A DNA stretch of 7,183 nt from Thermomicrobiales bacterium. GTDB lineage: Bacteria > Chloroflexota > Chloroflexia > Thermomicrobiales > UBA6265. Positions 1 through 7,094 of the stretch are shown in pieces. The translations under genes were made by a program, and so were the position numbers. Each line of letters begins with the position of its first letter. Position 1 is the first letter of the stretch. The stretch spans positions 1 through 7,183 of the forward strand of contig JAICJJ010000139.1 of assembly GCA_025928535.1 (NCBI GenBank), read 5' to 3'. A model generated the notes under the pieces. That model was given only the letters and a program-made list of their open reading frames with translations, was not told where the DNA came from and ran no database searches.

Positions 1-1869
1 AACGCGGCGCTGGCCTTTCGCCGCCCCCGGCCGCTCCGGAAACGCGGGTCGCAGGCGCTCCAGCAGCGCGGCCGGGTCCTTGATCGCCCCGATCGCCGTG
101 CAGCGGAGGTTGATCACCTCGTGCCGTTCGCCGGGCAGGGCGAAGCCGTACAGCCGCTCATGCTGGCGGTCAAACAGCGCGGCGACGTCGTCCGCCGCCA
201 TCCGCTCGAGATCGACGACGACGTTCATCTCCCAGTTTTGGCGTTCGTAGCGCATGTCGAGCGACGCGACGATCGTCGGCCGCGTCTCGAATCCTTCGGC
301 CTGAATCCGCGCCGCCGCGTCGGTCGCCATTTCCCGCAGCAACTCGGCGATCCGTTCGGTTCCGGCGCGTTCGAGCAGGCAGGGAAAGGTGCGGACGCTG
401 TCGAAGCGCAAATCGGAGAGCAGCAGCCCGATCGCCGAGAGCAAGCCGGGGAATCGGGGCACGAGCGCCCGCCGCACGCCAAGTTCGCGGGCGATCGCGG
501 GCGCGTGCAGCGGCCCCGCCCCGCCGCCGGCAAACAGCGCGAACTCGCGCGGATCGGCGCCGCGGTTGGCGATGGCCGCGCGGACTTCCTGCGTCATGCG
601 AGCGACCGTGATGTCGACGATCCCTTGCGCCATCGCCGCCGGCGCCATGCCGAAACGGGCGGCGAGCCGGCCGATGGCGCCCGCCGCCAATTCGGGCCGC
701 AACGCGAACCGGCCGCCGAGAAAATGCGCCGGGTCGATCCGGCCAAGGACGACGTTCGCATCGGTGACGGTCGCCTGCTCGCCGCCACGCCCGTAACAGG
801 CGGGGCCGGGATCGGCGCCGGCGCTCTGCGGGCCGACTTTCAAGGCCCCGCCGTCGTCAATCCACGCGATCGAGCCGCCGCCGGCCCCGATCGTCCGGAT
901 GTCGATCATCGCCGCCCTGATCGGCAGCGTCGGCGCGATCTCGGCGTCGGTGGTGTAGCGGTATTCGCCGGCTTCGATCAGCGCCAGATCGAAACTCGTG
1001 CCGCCCATGTCCATTTCGATCAGATTCGCCAACCCGGCCTGCGCGCCGATGTGCCGCGCCGCCACCACCGCCGCGGCCGGGCCGGAGAGAAACGTTTCGA
1101 TCGGATAGTCGCGGGCGGTCCGCGCCTGCATCACGCCGCCGTTCGACTTCATGATCAGCAAGCCGCGGTGATTGCCGCGCGCCCGCAACCCCGCTTCGAG
1201 ATTGCCGAGATAGCGGTCCATCACCGGCTTGATGAAGGCGTCGGCGGCGGTGGTGTTCATCCGCTCGTATTCGCGCCACTGCGGCAAGATGTTCGACGAA
1301 ATGGAGAATGCCAGATGCGGAAAATGTTCCTGCCCGAGCGCCAGCGCCCGCCGCTCGTTCGTCGGGTTCAGGTAGGAAAAGAGAAAGCAGACGGCGACCG
1401 CTTCGACGCCATGACGGTCGAGAAACGCCAGCGCGTCGAGCAAGCGCGCTTCGTCGAGCGGCTCGACAATCCTGCCATGGCGGTCGGTGCGCTCCGGAAC
1501 GCCGAGCCGGAGATAGCGCTCGACCAGCGGCGCGGGTCGATTCCAGCGCAGGCCGTAGATGTGGTCGTGCGGTCGATTGCTGCGGCCGATCTCGAGCACG
1601 TCACGAAACCCGGCCGTCGTGATCAAGCCGGTCCGCGCGCCGTTGCGCTGGATGACGGTGTTGGTCGCAACGGTGGTGCCGTGGATGCATTGATCGAGCG
1701 TGGCCGCGGGCGCGCCGCGTTCCGCCATGATGTCGAGACCCGTCAGAAACGCATGCGACGGATCGCGCGGCGTCGACGGCTCTTTAAAGAGGTCGATCCG
1801 ACCAGCGTCGTCGTCCAGCAGCAGGAAGTCGGTGAATGTGCCGCCGATGTCGATGCCGGCCGCCTTCAT
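1..1869 (-). CDS. hyuA: Hydantoinase/oxoprolinase family subunit A (HyuA), 3' end cut by window edge
   Basis: Seen: an open frame from ATG at 1869 to the window edge, 623 codons with no stop. Residues 7-14 read DIGGTFTD (N-terminal ATP-binding loop of the ASKHA-like fold), 63-66 HGTT, 242-245 SNGG, 262-265 SGPA, 287-294 DMGGTSFD, 328-333 GAGGGS, and 346-360 carry the family hallmark running from GPQSAGADPGP into ACYG; 448-453 is GGGAGP. Family knowledge: HyuA-type subunits bind ATP and phosphorylate the substrate in N-methylhydantoinase, 5-oxoprolinase, caprolactamase and acetone/acetophenone carboxylase, working with HyuB in the cytoplasm. The family is usually about 680-700 aa, so roughly 60-75 C-terminal residues should lie beyond the left edge. 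The start overlaps the HyuB stop as ATGA and has a strong GGGAGGGGA site 4 nt upstream, so co-translation is likely. Family assignment is firm; the true substrate is not determinable here. Confidence 0.95.
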   Translation of the reverse strand, partial: MKAAGIDIGGTFTDFLLLDDDAGRIDLFKEPSTPRDPSHAFLTGLDIMAERGAPAATLDQCIHGTTVATNTVIQRNGARTGLITTAGFRDVLEIGRSNRPHDHIYGLRWNRPAPLVERYLRLGVPERTDRHGRIVEPLDEARLLDALAFLDRHGVEAVAVCFLFSYLNPTNERRALALGQEHFPHLAFSISSNILPQWREYERMNTTAADAFIKPVMDRYLGNLEAGLRARGNHRGLLIMKSNGGVMQARTARDYPIETFLSGPAAAVVAARHIGAQAGLANLIEMDMGGTSFDLALIEAGEYRYTTDAEIAPTLPIRAAMIDIRTIGAGGGSIAWIDDGGALKVGPQSAGADPGPACYGRGGEQATVTDANVVLGRIDPAHFLGGRFALRPELAAGAIGRLAARFGMAPAAMAQGIVDITVARMTQEVRAAIANRGADPREFALFAGGGAGPLHAPAIARELGVRRALVPRFPGLLSAIGLLLSDLRFDSVRTFPCLLERAGTERIAELLREMATDAAARIQAEGFETRPTIVASLDMRYERQNWEMNVVVDLERMAADDVAALFDRQHERLYGFALPGERHEVINLRCTAIGAIKDPAALLERLRPAFPERPGAAKGQRRV

Positions 1870-3824
1870 CGATTCCCCTCCCAGTGATAGCGCGCGGCGA
1901 TCGCTTCCGCGTCCGACCGGTCGAGGCCATAGACCGCGACCGCCTCGTCGAGCGAGATGTAGCCTTGCCGCAGGTCTTCCCGCACCCGCTCCGGATCGCG
2001 CGCCTGGGGAGGTCCCCAGCCGCCGCCGCCGGGGCATTCGACCAGCACCGCGTCCCCGTCGACGATCCGGAAGCCGTTGAACTTGTCGCCGCTGACGAGG
2101 CTCGGATCGAGGCCGAGCGGATCGTGCAGCGCGCCGTCGCGGCGAATCCACCAGCGGGTCGGCAACGATGGCTGGCCGCCGGCGATCCCTTCCGGCACGA
2201 ATCGGCCCCGGTTCGAATTGACTCCGAACACGAATTCCGGCGCGTGTAATTCGTATTCCCGGCAGCAGCCGAGGCCGCCCCGGAACGTGCCGGCCCCGCC
2301 GGAATCGACGCGCAACCGCCAATCCTTGATCCGCCACGGAAATTGCGTTTCGTGCACCTCGACCGGGATGTTGCGGACGATCATCGACGCGTAGCGGCCC
2401 ATCGCGGTGACGCCGTCGGCGTCGCGAAACGCTCCCCATCCCGCCGCTTCCCAGGTCACCAGCGTGTACGGCTCGCGCGTTTCCGGATTCGCGGCGCCCC
2501 CCGTCATCAGACAAGTGGTGCTGGCGGACGGCGCGCAGACGCGATCGGGCACGGCGTCGCGGATGGCGTCGAGCACTGCTTCGACGAGCAGATTGTGCGA
2601 TTCGGTGTTGCCGCTGTTGAGCGCGCCGGGGTGATCGACATTGACGACCGTGCCGGGCGGGGCAATCAGCCGCAGCGGCCGGTGGAGGCCATGGTTGATC
2701 GGCACGTCGGCGCCGAGCGTCTGCAGGATGCTGTTCAACGCGGCGGCGTGCGCGACCGAAAAAACGGCGTTGACCGGCCCCCGCGCCTGGGGCGCGCTGC
2801 CGCGAAAATCGACGATGACGCTGTCGTCGCGGATCGCCACGCTGACCGCGATTCTGTGGGCGCCGATCGTGACGCCGTCGTCGTCAATCATGCATTCGCC
2901 GCGGTAGATGCCATTCGGCAGCGACGCGATCTCGCGCCGCAGCCGGCGTTCGGCGTAGTTCTTCAACTCGTCCATGTAGCCGAGCAATGGCGCGAGACCG
3001 TGGCGGCCGACCAGTTCGCCGAAGAGGCGTTCGGCGGTGACGAGCGAGCCGCACATGGCGCTGATGTCGCCGTACGACGAGCGCGGCGTCCGCACGTTCG
3101 CCAGCAGCAAGCGGAACACGTCGCCGCATTCGCGCCCACGCGCGAAGAGCTTGACCGGCGGGATGATCAACCCTTCCTGATAAATCTCGGTCGCGTCGCC
3201 CGGCATACTGCCGGGCGACTTGCCGCCGGTGTCAGTTTGATGGGCGGTGGTCGCGGCGTAGAGCACGAGTCGTTCGTCCGCGAAGATCGGCCGAATGACA
3301 GTCACTTCCGGCAGATGCGGCGCGCCGCGATACGGATCGTTGTGAATCAGGACGTCGCCCGGCTCGAGCGTTTCCGGGCCGACCGCCTTGACCGCCCAGG
3401 GCACGGCGTAGCGCAACGAGCCGAGATGCCCGGGCAGCCCCTGGTGCTGCGCCACGATCTCGAGATCCGCGTCGAACAACGCGCAGGTGAAATCGTTCGC
3501 CTCCGCGAACACGGGCGAATAGGCCGTCCGCTGCATCGTGTACGCCATTTGGCGGACGACGAAGGCGAGCGCGCCGGCGACCAGTTCGAGCGCGATCGGA
3601 TCGAGATCCGCCCGCGGCGCGGGCGGCGGGGCGGGGCGCCATTTCGCCAGCTCGCCAGCGACGCGAGCGAGCGGCCACGCTTCGCGATGCGCCGTGCGGC
3701 ACTCCGCATCGCAATAGTGGACCACGCCGGGACCGTCAGCCGCCTGCTCGGACAGCGGCCGATCCTGCTCGAAGAGCATCGTGCCGCAAAAGGCGCATTT
3801 GCGATGAGTCGTGAAGTAGGACAT
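1866..3824 (-). CDS. hyuB: Hydantoinase/oxoprolinase family subunit B (HyuB) with N-terminal zinc-ribbon-like extension
   Basis: Seen: 652 aa. Residues 77-640 form a standard HyuB domain: QRTAYSPVFAEANDF at 98-112, GLPGHLGSL at 129-137, NDPYRGAPHLPEV at 162-174, HQTDTGG at 195-201 followed by SPGSMPGD, a GNTESHNLL segment in the second half, and a late GGGGWGPP followed by the usual tail that ends in a YG motif. Family knowledge: HyuB pairs with HyuA to form the ATP-dependent amidohydrolase or carboxylase. Unusual: about 70 residues precede the domain and carry C10-x2-C13 and C38-x3-C42, with H36 and H46 nearby, like a TRASH or half-MYND metal site; then a Pro/Ala linker (64-72) leads into the domain. 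This explains the length relative to the common 520-580 aa. The ATG at 3824 has GGGAG 6 nt upstream (3835-3831). It lies 36 nt after the binding-protein gene and overlaps hyuA by 4 nt. Substrate unknown. Confidence 0.95.
   Translation of the reverse strand: MSYFTTHRKCAFCGTMLFEQDRPLSEQAADGPGVVHYCDAECRTAHREAWPLARVAGELAKWRPAPPPAPRADLDPIALELVAGALAFVVRQMAYTMQRTAYSPVFAEANDFTCALFDADLEIVAQHQGLPGHLGSLRYAVPWAVKAVGPETLEPGDVLIHNDPYRGAPHLPEVTVIRPIFADERLVLYAATTAHQTDTGGKSPGSMPGDATEIYQEGLIIPPVKLFARGRECGDVFRLLLANVRTPRSSYGDISAMCGSLVTAERLFGELVGRHGLAPLLGYMDELKNYAERRLRREIASLPNGIYRGECMIDDDGVTIGAHRIAVSVAIRDDSVIVDFRGSAPQARGPVNAVFSVAHAAALNSILQTLGADVPINHGLHRPLRLIAPPGTVVNVDHPGALNSGNTESHNLLVEAVLDAIRDAVPDRVCAPSASTTCLMTGGAANPETREPYTLVTWEAAGWGAFRDADGVTAMGRYASMIVRNIPVEVHETQFPWRIKDWRLRVDSGGAGTFRGGLGCCREYELHAPEFVFGVNSNRGRFVPEGIAGGQPSLPTRWWIRRDGALHDPLGLDPSLVSGDKFNGFRIVDGDAVLVECPGGGGWGPPQARDPERVREDLRQGYISLDEAVAVYGLDRSDAEAIAARYHWEGNR
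1874..1882 (-). promoter_or_regulatory. hyuA ribosome-binding site embedded in the end of hyuB
   Basis: GGGAGGGGA on the minus strand, with the GGAGG core (1881-1877) 7 nt before the hyuA ATG at 1869. The same bases encode the W-E-G residues of the HyuB C-terminus (WEGNR), and the stop and start overlap as ATGA. This is a strong translational coupling arrangement that favours equal amounts of the two subunits. Confidence 0.8.
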
Positions 3825-3844
3825 GCCATGCTCCCGAACAGGCG

Positions 3845-3860
3845 CCGCGCCGGGGCGCGG
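3845..3860 (-). repeat. GC hairpin directly after the binding-protein stop
   Basis: A 16-nt inverted repeat with 7-base complementary arms around two central bases (effectively 6 bp with a 4-nt loop). It starts at the base after the binding-protein TGA and ends 9 nt before the GGGAG site of hyuB. No T tract follows. In other transport operons, hairpins in this position protect the binding-protein mRNA and lower downstream expression; that role is inferred here. Confidence 0.4.
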
Positions 3861-5087
3861 TCAGGAAAGCAACCAGTCGTTCCAGGCGTCAGTCGCTTCC
3901 TGCAGGTGCTCCGCCCACCACGCGCTGTCGCTGACGAAAACCTTGTCGGCATATTGCGGCGCGGTGGGCAAGCGATCGAGCCGCGCGGGCGGGATCAATT
4001 CGGCGGCCTTGCGGTTGACGAAGCCGTACGGGATGAGCATGCTCAGGCGCGCCTGCGGCGCCGCCATGCTGCAAAACGCGATGTACTTCATCGCGTTTTC
4101 CTTGTTCCGGGCGCCTTTCAGGACGGCCCAGTTGTCGATGCCGAGCATCGCCTAGTTCCATTGGATCGCGACCGGCGCGCCGTCGTCTTCGAGCGTCGCG
4201 ATGCGGCCGTTCCAGGCGACGCCGAGCACGGTTTCGTGGTCGGCCATCAATTGCGCCGATTGCGCGCCGCTTTCCCAGAATTTGACGATGTGATCGCGAA
4301 TCTTCGACAGACTGTCGAGGGCGCGCTTGATGTCGAGCGGGTAGAGTTGGTCCATCGGCACGCCGTCGGCCAGCAGCGCGCCTTCGAGAAATGGCGAGAT
4401 GCCCATCGCGCCGGACATCCAATTGCGTGGGCCGGGAAACGCTTCGAAATCCCAGAAGTCGGCGTAACTCTGGGGAACCTTGCCGCCGAAGGCGTCTGTC
4501 CGATAATTCATCACGGTGCCGATCGCGACATGGCCCATCGCGAATTCATGCCGTTGGGATTCGTCGATATTGGCGGTGTCGACCAGGCCGTAGTCGATCG
4601 ACTCGAAATAGTCGCCTTGTTTCAGCAACGTCAACACGTTGGAGTAATCGAACGAGACGACATCCCATTCGACGTTGCCCGAATCGACCTGGGCTTTCAC
4701 CTGGGTCGTGCCGAAACCTTCGACCGGTTCGACCGCGATGCCGGTCAATCGGCTGAACGGCTCCCAGCAAGCGCGTCGTTCGGCGTCGGCGTAGGCGCCG
4801 CCGGAACTGGTGACGAACACCTTTCCGCTTCCCTTCAACGCGGCGGGCACGTCGGTGATCTCGGGCAACTCGACCGCCGCCGGCGAACCGCCGGCCGGCG
4901 CGGGGGTCGCGCTTTGGGCGAGCGCGCGCTGGCCACGGAGAAACGGCCCGGTCGCGCCGAGAGCCAACGCCAGCATGCCGCCGCGCGCGACAAATTGACG
5001 GCGGGACAGGCCGGCGGCGCGAAACGGTTCGCTCTGGAAGAATCGCTCGGCCGCCGCCCGGCCGGTGGGAGAATTCGGTCGTTCCAT
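3861..5087 (-). pseudogene. Tat-exported polyamine-type ABC substrate-binding protein, interrupted by an in-frame TAG
   Basis: Seen: ATG at 5087 (GGAG 9 nt upstream) opens a frame that meets TAG at 4154-4152 after 311 codons, then continues in the same frame for 96 more sense codons to TGA at 3863-3861. Joined across the TAG, the product is 408 residues, close to other Tat-dependent PotD-like proteins. Residues 28-33 are SRRQFV (twin-arginine motif), followed by a hydrophobic stretch 38-50 and an ALA-Q cleavage site near 57/58; the mature N-terminus is a Ser/Ala/Thr/Pro linker. SBP_bac_8/PotD-like signatures follow: TSSGGAYADAERR at 93-105, PF..LTGI at 110-117, GNVEWDVV, AWNGRI, and after the stop GIDNWAVLKGARN and a WWAEHL segment near the C-terminus. 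Family knowledge: such periplasmic proteins deliver polyamines or related cations to an ABC importer; no permease or ATPase gene is in the window. The truncated product would lose about a quarter of the fold. Nonsense mutation, sequence error or readthrough cannot be separated here. Confidence 0.85.
4152..4154 (-). other. In-frame amber codon splitting the binding-protein gene
   Basis: The codon order is WN-TAG-AML, between residues 311 and 313. No frameshift or other stop occurs on either side. A single C-to-T change from CAG (Gln) would create it, and Gln is a common residue at this point in PotD-like proteins (WNQxML type). The other gene ends in the window use TGA (hyuB, this gene's distal stop, the rightmost partial gene) or TAA (the regulator); none uses TAG. 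The ATG at 4148 just downstream has no convincing ribosome-binding site, so independent translation of the distal part seems unlikely. Confidence 0.9.
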
Positions 5088-5123
5088 CGTCTGCTGCTCC
5101 GATCCTGCGATCCGGCCGCGCGC

Positions 5124-5147
5124 CGGCGGCGCCGCTCCGCGCCGCCG
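5124..5147 (-). repeat. GC-rich 9-bp perfect hairpin in the operon leader
   Basis: Arms 5124-5132 (cggcggcgc) and 5139-5147 (gcgccgccg) pair perfectly with a 6-nt loop. No run of T follows on the minus strand, so it is not a classical intrinsic terminator. It ends about 37 nt before the binding-protein ATG and 26 nt before its GGAG site. Possible roles are mRNA stabilisation, attenuation or weak termination of the regulator transcript. Confidence 0.5.
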
Positions 5148-5176
5148 ACGGTCGCTGATTCAACGTTTCACGGTCG

Positions 5177-5205
5177 ATGCTAGAGCGCGGACGCACGGCG
5201 GACAA
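5177..5205 (-). promoter_or_regulatory. Candidate sigma70-type promoter for the binding protein-hyuBA operon
   Basis: On the minus strand TTGTCC (5205-5200, four of six to TTGACA) and TAGCAT (5182-5177, four of six to TATAAT) are separated by exactly 17 nt. The predicted start near 5170 would give a leader of about 83 nt carrying the hairpin at 5147-5124. A 6-bp AACGTT palindrome lies at 5162-5167, around the predicted start. Both hexamers are imperfect, and in GC-rich genomes such pairs can arise by chance. Confidence 0.4.
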
Positions 5206-5263
5206 TCGACAGCGTGACGAGGATTGGCGCAACCGGAATGGACAACCTGTCGAATGCGCCGCC

Positions 5264-6889
5264 TTACCGGCCTTCAGCCGCGCGTGTCAGACGAGCGAAA
5301 AGCAATGCGAGCCGCAGATCGAGCCGGCTCGCCGGCGACAATTCGACGCCGCCGACCGCCGCGATGCGCTCGAGCCGATTGAGCAGCGTGTGGCGGTGGA
5401 TGCCGAGGGCGCGGGCCGCCGCCGAGACGTTGCCATCGTGCTGCAGATAGACGTCGAGCGTCGCGACCAGATTCGTTCCCTGCGCGGCATCGTGACCGGC
5501 GAGACGGTCGAGCGGCGCGTCCGGCCCGGCCATGCGCGCGCGGCGCGCGTCGCGCGCCAGCTGCAGCAATGTCGACATGTTGTCGGCCCAATGAACCGTG
5601 GCGGCGGCATCGACCAGTGGGCCGATCTGGAGCGCCTCCCGCGCGTCCGCCACGGCGTCGCCAATCGCGGCGAGCGACCGCGCTTCACGACTGACACCGA
5701 CCAGCGGCAGGCCATCGTCGCCGGCAAGCAAGTCTTGCAATCTGGAGATCAGGTCGGCCGCGCGGAGCGCGTCCGCCGCGGGCATGACCACCAGCAGATG
5801 CGGGCCGCGCCAACGGACTTTGCCGATCGCGCCGGCCCGCGACAGGGCCGTTTCCGCCATCGATTCGGCAACCGCCGGGTCGAATCCACGCGGCGCGAGC
5901 GCGAGTGCCATGTAGCCAGCGGCGGGTGGCAAGAGCCGAGTCGCCGCTCCCGCTGTCGACCGTTCGGGCAGGACGCCGTCGAGCAGCCGATCGAGGGCGT
6001 CACGTTCCAGGCGCCGCTCCGCCCTGCGGACGGCGTCTTCCTTGTACAAGATCAGCGCGGCCACGGTCGCGCCGTGCTCGGCCGCGACGACGTTCAGCAG
6101 TTCCAGGTCCGCCGGGCCGCCGTCGATCCAGAGATAGCCATGCAATCGCCGCTCGACGACGATCGGCGCAAGCACCCCGGCTACATCGGAAAAGTCGAAG
6201 CGGATCGGCGACGCCGGCGCGTCGGATCGCGGCGCCGCGGCCCGCAGGCGAGCCGCCACCGGCGCCGACGGGCGTCCCGCCGACAACGCCTGCCGTGCGG
6301 CATCGCCGACGCCGGTTGCAAGCGCGCCCGCGAGGACGTGCAGTCCGGGATCGAGCGCCAGCGTCGAGCGCCGCAGCACGCGCGTCATCAATTCCGTCAA
6401 GTCTTGCAGGCTGCCGCCTTCGAGAACGAGTCGGGTCAGACCGCGATGGACGCGCTCCGACAATTCGAGCATCGCTTGCTGGCGGGCGACGATCGCGGTC
6501 AACACCGCCTGCGTCACGTCGCGGAAGTTGATTTCCCACGGCAGCGCCAGCACCGGAATCCGACGCTCGTCGGCCGCCGCGACGATGGGAGCCGGCACGC
6601 GCTCGATATAGGGGCCGATCGCCACGACGAGCCCGGCCAGGTCCATCGCGTCCATCGCCGGCACGATTCGCCGCTGCAACGATTGATCGTGGCCCAGGCT
6701 GATGCCGCTCGTCATGACGAGTTCGCCGCCGACGAGGCATTCCTCGATGTTCGGAACATCGACGACGTGGACCCACCGCACTTCGCGGCCGAGGCCGGCG
6801 CGGCCGGCCACGATCTCGGCAAAGCCAAGCGACGACAGGCGCATGCAATCGGCGACCGTGATCGGGGCGACGCTGACCGGCGCCTCCAT
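5264..6889 (-). CDS. PucR/CdaR-family transcriptional regulator
   Basis: Seen: 541 aa from ATG 6889 to TAA at 5266-5264. Residues about 10-130 match the PucR N-terminal sensory domain: TVAD at 11-14, WVHVVDVPNIEECL at 39-52 and GGELVMTSG at 54-62. A middle GGDEF-like CdaR segment includes DALDRLLDG near residues 295-303. The C-terminal HTH_30 domain spans about 474-541, with HDGN at 484-487, an AARALGIHRHTLLNRL recognition region ending at 506 and the LDLRLAL tail. Family knowledge: PucR/CdaR proteins respond to small metabolites (purine breakdown products, GABA, sugar acids) and usually activate nearby catabolic genes. Start choice: the frame is open up to 7162, but AGGAG sits 6 nt before 6889, the sensory domain begins right after it, and the upstream extension is low-complexity and overlaps another gene's end. 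It lies 176 nt before the binding-protein gene, same strand, so it probably controls that operon (inference). Confidence 0.93.
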   Translation of the reverse strand: MEAPVSVAPITVADCMRLSSLGFAEIVAGRAGLGREVRWVHVVDVPNIEECLVGGELVMTSGISLGHDQSLQRRIVPAMDAMDLAGLVVAIGPYIERVPAPIVAAADERRIPVLALPWEINFRDVTQAVLTAIVARQQAMLELSERVHRGLTRLVLEGGSLQDLTELMTRVLRRSTLALDPGLHVLAGALATGVGDAARQALSAGRPSAPVAARLRAAAPRSDAPASPIRFDFSDVAGVLAPIVVERRLHGYLWIDGGPADLELLNVVAAEHGATVAALILYKEDAVRRAERRLERDALDRLLDGVLPERSTAGAATRLLPPAAGYMALALAPRGFDPAVAESMAETALSRAGAIGKVRWRGPHLLVVMPAADALRAADLISRLQDLLAGDDGLPLVGVSREARSLAAIGDAVADAREALQIGPLVDAAATVHWADNMSTLLQLARDARRARMAGPDAPLDRLAGHDAAQGTNLVATLDVYLQHDGNVSAAARALGIHRHTLLNRLERIAAVGGVELSPASRLDLRLALLFARLTRAAEGR

Positions 6890-6895
6890 CGGCGG

Positions 6896-6900
6896 CTCCT
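6896..6900 (-). promoter_or_regulatory. Ribosome-binding site that fixes the regulator start
   Basis: AGGAG on the minus strand with a 6-nt spacer to the ATG at 6889. This picks 6889 over the far-upstream ATG at 7162 and over the intermediate ATG codons at about 6997, 6988 and 6958, because it places the start ten residues before the PucR sensory domain. Confidence 0.8.
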
Positions 6901-7051
6901 GGAACGATCGACACGGCCGCGCCGCGGCCGGATCGGGCGAATCGGCTTTGGAGACCATACTGCGCCGGGCCGGGCGTCGTCTCGCCATCAGCCGCATTTT
7001 TCCGGACGCCAGTCGCCGACCGGCGGATGGCGACCGCGGCGACGACCGAGG

Positions 7052-7066
7052 CAGGTTCAGAACCTG
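7052..7066. promoter_or_regulatory. Perfect 15-bp palindrome, candidate operator
   Basis: CAGGTTCAGAACCTG: seven-base arms around a single central base at 7059. The one-base centre makes a stable RNA hairpin unlikely, so a dimeric DNA-binding protein site is the better reading. It sits 28 nt past the upstream gene's stop and 162 nt before the regulator's ATG, where an autoregulatory operator would be expected. Which protein binds is unknown; PucR itself is one option. Confidence 0.45.
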
Positions 7067-7094
7067 TCGCGGGTGCGTGCCGGAATTGTCGGGA

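Larger units (their letters stand above)
6890..7094. other. Intergenic region upstream of the PucR-type regulator
   Basis: A 205-nt stretch without a supported gene. The regulator's frame stays open through it, but the translation is Arg/Ser/Pro-rich without domain resemblance. It holds the 15-bp palindrome listed separately and the regulator's ribosome-binding site. I see no convincing paired -35/-10 hexamers; a TATGGT at about the middle of the minus strand lacks a good -35 partner. No Rho-independent terminator with a T tract is visible after the upstream gene. Confidence 0.6.

Noticed and set aside
121..1887. A 588-codon open frame on the plus strand
   Set aside because: Codon-aligned antisense shadow of hyuA, whose own frame runs off the window and has all the family motifs.
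484..1897. GCGATCGC octamers, reminiscent of the cyanobacterial HIP1 repeat
   Set aside because: I found only about two copies, within coding sequence; the frequent CGATCG-like words are explained by GC-rich codon use (Ile/Asp/Arg/Ala).
3861..4148. The distal 95-codon part of the binding-protein gene as an independent small gene
   Set aside because: It is the in-frame C-terminal quarter of a PotD-like protein and has no clear ribosome-binding site of its own.
2343..5183. A 946-codon open frame on the plus strand
   Set aside because: It is codon-aligned antisense to hyuB and the binding-protein gene (each codon is the exact complement of a sense codon). In GC-rich genes that avoid TTA, CTA and TCA this register stays open by default. 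The translation is Arg/His/Asp-rich with no recognisable domain, while the minus strand encodes clear families.
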